From assembly GCA_012656075.1 (NCBI GenBank), contig JAAKBF010000352.1:1-64000 (forward strand): DNA of 64,000 bases. The letters run 5' to 3'. The position numbers were made by a program, and so were the translations under genes. The DNA comes from Phytophthora hibernalis (taxonomy: Eukaryota > Oomycota > Peronosporomycetes > Peronosporales > Peronosporaceae). Position 1 is the first letter of the stretch; each line of letters opens with the position of its first letter. The notes under the pieces are model-generated. The model was not told where the DNA came from, did no database searches, and saw only the letters and a list, made by a program, of their open reading frames with translations. This document shows, one piece after another, positions 32,116-40,956 of this stretch.

Positions 32116-33480
32116 GTGGACGGCGTCGAGAGAACAAACGACGAACGAGCGACTGGGGAAGATGGCATGGACGCGCAACTCAGCGACGAGCTGCAGGAAA
32201 GGCAACTGTACGACCTCGGCAGCATTGCCAAGGTGCGATCGGCGATCCGGCAAGCGACCAAGGACGCGAAACAGCGACGAGTGGAGCGCGCCCGACGAAA
32301 GAAGCTGGCTGCTAATGAAGTGGTCGAGGCAGTAGCGACGGTGAACGAAGAACGGCGGCAACGACGATGCCGACAAGCGGATAAAGCGCGGGTGCTGGTG
32401 GCGGAACGGCGGTCGGCGGCGCCTAGGGCGACGCGCAGTCGTGCGAGCGCCCGGGTCAGCTTAGTGCAGCGCAACCAGGACGTCATGAGGGTGATGGCCG
32501 CAGACGACGAAGGCGTGGCGGCCGACGATGGGCTACCAACGGCGACGATGGTGGTGGACGACGAGCGCGTGCCGATCAAGTTGGACGCCGGTGCGCGTTA
32601 TTCGATCGCAGGTACAGACTGGATGCAGCGAGGCGAGCGAGTGTGAGGAGATGCCCCGGTGGGCTTCGTCGAGGGCATTGGCGGGTTCCTGCTAGACGTG
32701 GTTGGCGTCTGGAGGTTCACGATGCGCAACGTGTATGGACAGTCAATTGAGTTGAAGGCGTGTATTGTGGAAGGCTGCACTGACGAGTTCCTGGTCGGTG
32801 TGGACTTCATGCGTCACCTATGGACTTCGAGCGGAGCGAGCTCAAGTACTGTGAGCACAATGAGTTGGTGCTCATTCCCTTTCGGATGGAGGACGCGGGC
32901 AAAGGCTCCAAGATCGCTGCTGTACGACTAGTGAAACAAGCGCGGCTGGCGCGGAGTTCGGTGATACCAATGGAGATCGCGGTGACGGCCAAGGACGGAG
33001 AAGAAGGCATCTTCTTGCCTAACAAGAGGTGCGGCACAGTAATGTTAGCCGCCACAGTGACGACAGCAAAGGACGGCAAGGCTTGGGTACCTGCCATCAA
33101 TGTGCATGGTGGCAGAACCAAGCTTCCAGCCAAGAAAGATCTCGGCACTTGGATGCCAGTCGACGCCGACATGCAGGTGTTAATGCTGAATGGCGCGGTG
33201 GACAAGGACAAGTTGGATGAATGGTTTGCGTCATTGGGCGACAGCGAGACACCCTTGGCCAACGAGGACGAAGTGTGTATAGAAACGGAGGAACCGGGCG
33301 AGCAGCGACTCATTCTGAAGCTACTGCGGGCGTATCGAGCAGTGTCAGCAGACACCAGTGAGTGTACGCCGGTCACGGCATTGGACATCGAGCACCGCAT
33401 CGATACGGGGATGAGAAGCCCATCAGGCTCAAACGCCGGCGACAGGCGCAAACCGAGGACGCGACGATTGAAGAGAATGT
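32116..33480 (+). pseudogene. Protease and pol leader of the nested gypsy element
   Basis: A charged Arg/Ala-rich stretch (32,116-32,470) leads to the retropepsin motif VPIKLDAGARYSIAG (about 32,569-32,613), where the usual D-T/S-G is D-A-G. After a frame change near 32,645 the fold continues FVEGIGGFLLDVVGVWRF and CTDEFLVGVDFMRH. The frame from 32,820 to 33,482 forms the linker into RT. The threonine/serine to alanine change could weaken the protease. Frame breaks occur near 32,645, 32,815 and 33,400. Confidence 0.6.
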
Positions 33481-34739
33481 GACGAAGATGCTAGGTGCGG
33501 GTGTGATCGAGGAAGGCAACGGGGCGTGGGGCTTTCCCGTTGTCTTAGTGAAGAAGAAGGACGGTGAAGTACGGTTTTGTATTGACTACCGTGCACTTAA
33601 TAAAGTCACGAAACGTGATGTCTACCCCTTACCACGAATTGATGAAACTCTGGAGGCACTGGGTGGTGCTCGACTATTTACGACGTTGGACTTGAAGTCG
33701 GGCTACTGGCAAATTGGGGTCGCGCCGGAAGATCGCGATAAAACGGCCTTCACCACAAAACAGGGTCTGTACCGGTTTGTGAGGATGTCATTTGGACTTA
33801 TGAACGCACCATCGACATTTCAACGCATGATGAACGGTGTATTACGGGGATTAACATGGTCTACATGTCTAGTCTATCTAGATGATATCGTAGTCTACAC
33901 TCGCGGGGCATCGAACGCCACGTGGTCGAGTTGGCCGCGGTATTAGAGCGGCTGGCGGCAGCAGGGTTGACGTTGAAGCTGAAAAGTGTATGTTTGCTGC
34001 CACTTCAATGGAGTACTTGGGTCACGAGCTAAGTAGCGAAGGGGTGCGACCAGTGGAACGACTAGTAGCGGCGGTGCGCGAATTTCCGAGACCTAGTAAT
34101 CCTGTGGAGGTGAAGCGCTTAGTCCACCTCGCCGGATACTATCGTAAGTTTGTGGCTGCGTTTGGATCCATCATGGCACCGTTAACGCGGTTGCTCAAAA
34201 AGAGTAGCGAGTGGCAGTGGACGGAGGAGCAGGAATGGGCGTTTGAACGGGCGAAGGCGGCACTAACGACGAGGCCTCTCCTAATCTACCCTAATTTCCC
34301 GCTACCTTTCCGTCTGGTGACAGATGCATATACGACGGGCTTAGGTTCCTGTCTGATGCAGGACCAGGGTCGTGGTTGACAGCCGGTAGCATTCGCGAGC
34401 AAGGTGAACAGCAGCGCGGAGGCTAATTACTCCATTACGGAGCTGGAGTGTCTTGCAGTGGTGTGGTCGGTAAAGTTGTTCCGCCCGTACCTCTACGGCA
34501 GAGCGTTCAACATCATCACCGACCACGCTGCATTGAAATGGTTAATGACAAGGCCGAATTTGGCTGGACGACTACATCGTTGGCCTTTAACTCTACAAGA
34601 GTACGAGTTTGAGATATTGTATCGGCCGGGAGCAACTAACGTGGTGGCCGACGCGCTTTCGATGGCGCCAGCGACGGTTTTGGCAGTGGCGGACGTGCGC
34701 GGAAACGAGAGCGACCAGAGCAACGTCTGGCGCAACTAA
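33362..34739 (+). pseudogene. Reverse transcriptase and RNase H of the nested gypsy element
   Basis: RT is open from 33,362 to 33,946: FPVVLVKKKDGEVRFCIDYR, LFTTLDLKSGYWQIGV, FGLMNAPSTFQRMMN, and the catalytic YLDDIVVY (about 33,876). A frame change near 33,905 leads to MEYLGHELSSEGVRP and AGYYRKFVAAFGS. RNase H follows (LVTDAYTTGLGSCLMQ; NYSITELECLAVVW; NIITDHAALKWL; YRPGATNVVADALS). An in-frame TGA at 34,378-34,380 interrupts RNase H, where the family normally has tryptophan. There is no insertion before YLDD here, unlike the first gypsy element. Confidence 0.8.
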
Positions 34740-35915
34740 CTACGGAAACGGAGGCAAGACGGATAGCAGTGAGCTGCCAACGGCAGGAGAAATCCGGGAA
34801 GCGGAGGAGTATGCGCGGATGACGGCAGCCAGGCCAACAGCGGCGGTAATACCGAATTGAGCGACAGAGAGAGGTCCGGTAGCAGGCGGTACGACGATAA
34901 CGACGGATGGCGGCGGAGCATGAAGTACGCCGAATCCAGCTGACCCCGCAGCAACTGGCGACCGCGAAAGAGGCGCGGGAGACGTGACGAGAGCGGAGTC
35001 TGGCGACGGCGGGCCGCACTCCGAAACCGCGGTGAGTCCGGCGACAACAACAACTGGCGGCGGTGGACGACGGACGACGACTGGAACGAGTACGGCGGCG
35101 GCGACGAGTGTCGGGACGCCAGCCAGGAGCGATGAAGGACGACAGGAAAATATAGTGGCCGTGGCCAACCGACCCTGGACGCGAGCTGCCAAGAAGCGGC
35201 AAGATTCAATGGCGGCGGCAGCAGCAACGGCGCAGAGTGCAGTGCAAACTGGCCTGGCCACCAGCTATGACGAAGCAACGATGGATGATGGTGCGGAGAC
35301 GATGGTAGCAGGTGGACCGGACGAAGACGACAGATCGGCGTCGACTACGGCAATGGCGGAGCCCGAGAACGCGGCAAACGTGATGGTACGGCAGGACAAG
35401 CGTACAGGATCTCGGGACGGACGGCGAATCATGTGGTCTGAACCGCTGGCCAAAACGACGAAGGATGCCATGGAGACGAAGGCATCGGGAACGACATCGA
35501 GGCCCCAGGCATGACGAAGGAGGTGTCGGCTGTAGGAAGCAATGCGGCGGTTCCACGGCGAATGACGAACTCGGACGAAGGGCGGCGCGTGGCGAAACCC
35601 GCGAAAAGCACCACGAAGAAGGGCGGCACGGTGAGGGATGTTGCGAAAGAAAGCGATTCGGCGAAGACCGGGCGACGCGGAAACGAACGAGATCCAGGCG
35701 ATGGCGGAGAGGGACGACGAGTGACGGCGAAGTCGACAGACGCAGGAACGGCAGCGATAGTGGGCGACGGACTCGAGGATGGTGGTGAAGCGGCCCCGAC
35801 GACATCGGACACGCTCCTGCTCACGGACGAAGGACGCACAGCAACGAAGTCGGCTGGTGCAGAAGCTCGTCGACGCGGGTGAGTATCACGGCATGATGGT
35901 GGGACGAGTGTACGG
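34740..35915 (+). other. Low-complexity segment between RNase H and integrase
   Basis: About 1.2 kb rich in GACG/CGGCG words separates RNase H from integrase. It is open in more than one frame (Ala/Thr/Asp/Glu-rich on plus, Pro/Ser/Arg-rich on minus) because of its composition. I see no domain. It probably encodes a disordered linker of pol. Confidence 0.5.
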
Positions 35916-37374
35916 GTGAACACGCAGCACGGGGGACGCGTGGTGCTGCCGCCTTCTCTCTGGGTGGTGTTCAAGGAAATGCACGGGTCGGTGTGGGCGG
36001 GCCATCTACGAGGTCCACACACATACGGGCGAGTGGCGAGGGCCAAATCACCAGTGCGAAGTGAAGAAATGGGCTCGGGGTGGCATCCGCAAGGCGCGGC
36101 CACGTGAAGTCATCCCTCAACTTAGAAGCATACGTGGCGGTGACGTTGGCGATAGATGGGCGTTGGACGTGGCAGGCCCGTTTCCGATGGCGGAAGGCGG
36201 TGAGAGATACGTGATTGCTGCTTTGGAGTACGTCATGCGTTATGCGGTGGCGCGCTGCGTGACTCAGCACACGGCTGAAAGCGTAGCAACCTTCCTGATG
36301 GAAGACGTGGTGTTAAAATTTGGTGCATTTCGGGAATTGCTGACGGATGGAGCGCCGGAGCTGACTGGCAGCGTCATTGAAAAACTGGTGAACATGTTGC
36401 AGGCGAGGCAGGTGAACCCGGTGCCGTACCGGCCTCAGATGGTTGGTTTAGTGGATCGGTTTCATAGCTCATGGAAGGATTGCGTAGCTACATACATGTC
36501 GGATGAGCTACAAAACGATTGGAACTTGTGGGTCAAGTTCGCTGTCTATGCGTACAATTCGGCGAACCACTCGACGGTGGCGTTGACACCGAGCGAGCTT
36601 ATGATGGGCAGACGTCTACGCCCACCGAACGAGCTGCTAAGGAGCACGGAGATGACGAAGGCGGGCGAGTTGACTGACTACCACAGACGGCTGCTGACGG
36701 CCATGGCTACAAGCAGTGAGTGTGCGGAAACGGCGAGGGTGAAGGAACAAGAACGGCAGGCCCGGTACTATAATAGGAAAGCGAGGCAAGGACGGACGTT
36801 TGGTGTCGGTGATCGCGTATGGGTGTACCACCCATCGCGTGGTGCAAAGGCAACCAAGCTCGTGCATCAGTGGATGGGACCACTACGGATCGTCGAAGCG
36901 GCGGGATACGACAATTTCCTGCTGCAGCGCGAGGACCAGAGCGGCACGCCGGAGGTAATCATCGCACACGTGTCATTCTTGGTGAGTTATCACTACCCGC
37001 GACCACTGTTGGAACGAGCAGAGCGGATATTGATGCACAGCTCGAGTACGAAGAGCAGATTGGAGCAGGCGATGTCGAGGCGACCTCAGCGCCTGTACGC
37101 GCAACGGCAGCACGCGCTGCAGCAGCAGCAAGACACCAGAAACGAAAGCGAGCGACAATGGGCGGTGAAAACGAAACAGGAGTCGCGAGTGGCGACCTGG
37201 TGGAAGTACGACGGCGACGAAGACGGAATCGAGTCGGGCAGTACGTGCTTGAGTACGATCTCCGCCCCGCTAACGGAAAACGGAACGACGTGGCCCAGTG
37301 GGTCTCGGTGGCAGAGTACGAGCGGTTGTTCACGACCGGCAGCGTCGTGGAAGACCCCGATGATGAGGAAGTCG
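35916..37374 (+). pseudogene. Integrase of the nested gypsy element
   Basis: The zinc-binding part is near 35,950-36,090 (WVVFKEMHGSVWAGHLRG). The core is open from 36,061: RWALDVAGPFPMAEGG (first aspartate), RELLTDGAPELTG (second), and YRPQMVGLVDRFHSSW, where the catalytic glutamate of V-E-R-F is replaced by aspartate. The C-terminal domain follows (FGVGDRVWVYHPSRG; WMGPLRIVEAAG; VIIAHVSFLVSYHYP). There is no chromodomain of the type seen at 6,970. A frame change near 36,060 separates the finger from the core. Confidence 0.8.
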
Positions 37375-38149
37375 TGTAGCAGGACACGATCGGAAGCACG
37401 GGATCGTGGACATCTGGACGGAGTGGCGCGCAGCGAGTCAGCTGGCAGCGGCGCGATACTGGCGCCAGGTCAGAAGGCACGGGCGGCAGCGAAGTGAACG
37501 AGCAGACTGGGCGACTGACGGGCGGATTGTGGTTGCCGAACGGCGAAGAACGGATGGACGGACGGCTGGAGGGCGAGCGGAGTGAAGCGGGCAAGCGAAG
37601 TGGAGTCTCACTTCGCAATCTGCGCCGAGCAACGCAGACGGAAACAACCGGCGACGCTGGTGAGCGTCAAGAGTGACACCAGCGAGTGGCACACGGAATG
37701 GACGAGTGGACGAAAGGCACGGAAGTGGACGGACGGAACGGACGATTGGACGGACGGCGACCGAAGTGACTAGTGCACAACGGACGCGGTGCTGGCGGAC
37801 AAGCGGAGGAAGTGGCGTAGGACTGCAGTGTCAGTCCGAGTTTGCTATGAGTGTGAGGCTGCCCGTAAGGGGTGGGCGCCCGAGGCGTAGAGACCCTAGT
37901 GGCTTAGTGAGCGTCGGCTGCGGACTCATCCGGACGCCAGGACAGCGTAAGTGTACGAGGAGCGGAGGGAGCAAGTAGGTTTGGTAGTTTGGGCGGACGG
38001 AACGGAAATAAAATAGGTGTTCTACCAGTCGGGTAGACGCCGGCGCGAGGACAGAAGTTCTGGACTCGACGGCCAGACGGACCTTGGAGCATTCCGCAAA
38101 GCGGCTGAAAAGCCAAAGCCCGGCGTGCAGGGCAACAAGACACGTTGCA
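37375..38149 (+). repeat. 3' LTR of the nested gypsy element
   Basis: Preceded by a purine-rich tract (GATGATGAGGAAG). Differs from the 5' LTR by A/G and T/C transitions in its first 75 bp and by single-G length differences in three G runs. Confidence 0.9.
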
Positions 38150-38569
38150 AAACCAATTGGAAAGTGAGTATTACAGAACAGAAGGTAGTAGCAGCAGTAA
38201 CTGCCAGCCGTGGACCATACGGAAGGAATGGTGGCGTGCACGGTCCGCGACCGCACACCTAATACACTAACCGCGGTTCAGCCGGACCACTACAAGCGTC
38301 TTAAACAAATGATTGCGAGCGCGGTTCGTGGCAGCAAAGCCAATACCAGACCGCGGTTCGGCCGAACGATGGAGATCGTGAAGCTCGTGGAGCTCGCGAC
38401 TCGCTAAGTGATGTGGCATTTACGTAGACACCTTTCTCGTTAAAGTACGGTTGTCGTTCTAAGTACGATGACGTCACCGTCTTCTTATTACCCGGTTTAA
38501 AACCCACCCACCCGCGTAAGGTGTCACCCGCCCACATCCAAAGGAAAACCTGGGTTTTCCGCAACCCTG

Positions 38570-38577
38570 GCCTCGCA
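38570..38577. repeat. hAT target-site duplication, right copy
   Basis: GCCTCGCA, identical to 25,376-25,383. The host reading frame resumes here and ends at three TAA codons (38,585-38,593). Confidence 0.85.
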
Positions 38578-38708
38578 GCATTTTTAATAATAATGCGGAA
38601 AGTTGCCGTTTTCTGACCTTTTATCACTTACACTTTACGTTGCTCGACGGGTTGGCAACATAATCGACCGCCTCACGCACCTTTAATCGCTAAAGTTGCG
38701 CGAAGGGG

Positions 38709-39861
38709 GTGGCTATCGACCGCACAATTCAGCCGAAGGACGCCACTTTCCACTACAAGAAGCCTCGTTACTTTATTGACTATGCTCGGCCGTATCGCTC
38801 TCGCCAGGCGGCGCTCAGCTCTTCCAAGCTGACGTCGGCCAAGCTGCTGCGCCCCATGGGGCTGCACACGTCAGGCGTGGCCCGCAAGCAGGAGCAGGAG
38901 GCCTCGGAGGAGATTGCCGTCCCCTCGCAGGGCCTGCTGGACCAGGCTGGCCTCACGGACTGGAAGATCTCGGCCCCGATCATCGGCGCCCTGTCCATCC
39001 CAGCCATCTCCAACCACGTACAGACGCTGCTTTGGCCCATTCTCACGCGGAAGAGTGAGGCGAACTGACCCAAAGTCGTGTTTTGTGTCATTTTGAACAG
39101 TTCTACGTGCTGAACGAGGAGTCGCAGCTGGCCTGCTGCTTCCTGCTCTTCTGCTCGGCCTCGTACAAGTTCGGCGGCGAGATGATCGCCTCGTACTTTG
39201 ACGAGCGTGCTGCCGCCATTCTGGGGTCGGTTTCTGCAGGAACTGGAGAGGTCTGGGAGTCGAGATGTTGACCTTTTTGTGGTTTGTGCAACAGTGAGCA
39301 CAACGCCGTGGAGGACGCCAACCTGGACCTGGCCAAGGAGACCCTGGAGACCCACAAGGCCATGCTCAACATCCACGAGGATATCGCCGCCGTGGCCGAG
39401 GCCCACAAGGAGGCCGTCGCCCTCATGTGCGAGGTGCAGGCCTACAAGCTGCGCCACAAGACGCGCGACACGTTCGTGAAGAACCTCGAGTCCATCCGCG
39501 AGATCGAGGCCAGCTACAACCTGGAGCTGCAGAAGAGCATGGTGGCCTCGGCGACCAGCAAGGTGCGCGCCGTCGTTCAGAAGGGCGACAAGAAGCTCAA
39601 GGACGCGGCCTTCAAGCACGCGTTGGACATCCTGGGCAACGCCAACATGGACGACAGCAAGGAGGACGACGTGGCTGCTCTCTTCACCAAGGAGCTGCGC
39701 GCCTACGCCTCGGGCCTGGAGGCCAAGCAGGGCCAGGTGGTCAAGCTCACGGAGGCCGAGCAGAGCGAGCTCCAGGCCGACCTCGATGCCTACATGAAGC
39801 GTTTCGACCTCGAGAGCGCCGACTTCAAGGCCCTAAGGAGGTCAAGCTCGAGCTCATGTAA
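38709..39861 (+). CDS. Mitochondrial F1Fo ATP synthase subunit b-like protein, three exons
   Basis: Exon 1 (38,709-39,017) carries a basic N-terminus suited to mitochondrial import. Intron 1 is 39,018-39,100 (GTACAG..AACAG), exon 2 39,101-39,225, intron 2 39,226-39,294, exon 3 39,295-39,861. Exon 2 reads FYVLNEESQLACCFLLFCSA SYKFGGEMIASYFDERAAAIL, the membrane segment and start of the peripheral stalk of subunit b; exon 3 is a long charged helix. Two oddities: the frame begins at GTG 38,709 with a stop 18 bp upstream and no ATG, and a one-base loss near 39,832 diverts the last residues (the shifted frame ends KEVKLELM and TAA at 39,861; the unshifted one runs to 39,886). The family anchors F1 to Fo in the inner membrane. 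The hAT insertion ends 139 bp upstream. Confidence 0.7.
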
Positions 39862-40177
39862 GCTGTCGTCGACTGAGCTGTGGTAGCAGTGCAGTGCCGG
39901 TGGAGCGAAATGCGTGCAAGTTAGCAGGAGCAACCCAGGGATGCAGAAGCCTGGGCCGAAGCCACTTGGCAGTTTAAAAATGAATGGACCATCCATCTAC
40001 TACATGAGAGAATACAGTAGTGTAACCCGTCGAAGACGACATGTCTTCCAGCGCAAAAGAATCGTGTCTCACGGTACCTGCTCTTTTCGGCTCGTACATT
40101 TTTCTGCAGGGTATTCATTTCCATAGGTTCGGCCCTCCTTATAAAGAGTGAACGTGCCATTTGTTTGGTGGGAGTTG

Positions 40178-40194
40178 TGTCATTTTTGAATTCT
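40178..40194 (+). promoter_or_regulatory. Possible oomycete initiator region of the ELF1 gene
   Basis: TCATTTTTGAATTCTTC, about 70-80 bp before the ATG, resembles the oomycete Inr/FPR-type core promoter (TCAYTYY followed by a T-rich flank). Similarity is approximate. Confidence 0.3.
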
Positions 40195-40260
40195 TCATCG
40201 AGAGACTCAAGACCAACAAAGGAGCGACACAGGGAGAGCAGCAGAGCGAGCGACAGACCC

Positions 40261-40645
40261 ATGGGCCGAAGGAAGAAATCCACCAAGAAGATCCAGACGC
40301 GCAAGAAGCAGGTGGTCTCCACCGTGTTCAAATGCCCCTTCTGCTCGCATGACGAGGCCGTGGAGTGCAAAATGTGCGTGCCCCCATTCGGCTCCCCCAT
40401 GACAAATTCCTCACCGAATTTTAAACTGATTCGTTTGTGCAGGGACCGCGAGCGCAACATCGGCCACTTGTCCTGCCGCGTGTGTACCGAGAGCTTCCAG
40501 ACGCCCATCCATTGTACGTCTGTCGCTGCTGGTGAAGCACCTGCCGGAGCTGATGGGCATTTATTTATGGCTTTGTGCAGATTTGAGCGCACCAATTGAC
40601 GTGTACACGGACTGGATCGACGAGTGTGAGGCGCTGAATGCATGA
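40261..40645 (+). CDS. ELF1: Transcription elongation factor ELF1, three exons, intact
   Basis: Exons 40,261-40,373, 40,443-40,513 and 40,581-40,645 join without break into 82 residues, the usual size of the family. The N-terminus is basic (MGRRKKSTKKIQTRKK). The zinc ribbon is formed by C-P-F-C in exon 1 and C-R-V-C in exon 2. The C-terminus PIDVYTDWIDECEAL is the conserved family tail. Introns are 69 and 67 bp with GT..AG borders. ELF1 binds RNA polymerase II and helps elongation through chromatin. It lies between ATP synthase b (same strand) and the large minus-strand gene. This gene is a useful check that the local assembly can be clean. Confidence 0.93.
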
Positions 40646-40956
40646 GCACAGGGTGCAGTAGATCACCTGCACAGTGTCAAAGACCCCTAACGAAGGGGAG
40701 GGAACAGTCGACGACCAGATATGAATAGGGCCAGCCGATTAGCCGCAGCGAATCCTGCGAGACGGCCACCCCGTTATCGGCTGGCGGGTGAGACTGGTCT
40801 GGTGTGGGGTCCGATACTTCAGGGCCAACGCACCGTGAATGAGCTAGGTAAATAGACAGGGTGGGCTGAGGCAGACTGATGACTGTGTGGATATCTATCC
40901 TTGTTTTTCCCTGAAAGGATTGTGTTAGCTGCTGGACGCGATGGCTAGGCCTCTTT

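Larger units (their letters stand above)
28802..38149 (+). mobile_element. Complete Ty3/gypsy retrotransposon nested in the hAT element
   Basis: Two near-identical LTRs (774 and 775 bp, both TGTAGC...TTGCA) bound gag, protease, RT, RNase H and integrase in gypsy order. The element is flanked by AAAC (28,798-28,801 and 38,150-38,153), a 4-bp target duplication. Between the LTRs I find two transitions and three one-base indels, so insertion was recent. Several internal frames are nonetheless broken. Confidence 0.9.
25384..38569 (-). mobile_element. hAT transposon with RING gene, containing a nested Ty3/gypsy element
   Basis: The left end CAGGGTTG (25,384-25,391) is inverted at the right end as CAACCCTG (38,562-38,569). 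The inner bases are partly similar. Both ends abut the 8-bp direct repeat GCCTCGCA (25,376-25,383 and 38,570-38,577), the classic hAT target duplication. Inside are a hAT transposase (minus) and a convergent zinc-finger/RING gene (plus). Removing the nested 9,348-bp retrotransposon and one 4-bp duplication leaves a 3,834-bp hAT. The transposase reads away from the right end, so the element is listed as minus. Confidence 0.85.

Noticed and set aside
34636..35278. Long minus-strand frames between RNase H and integrase
   Set aside because: Mirror the biased composition of the plus-strand linker and overlap each other.
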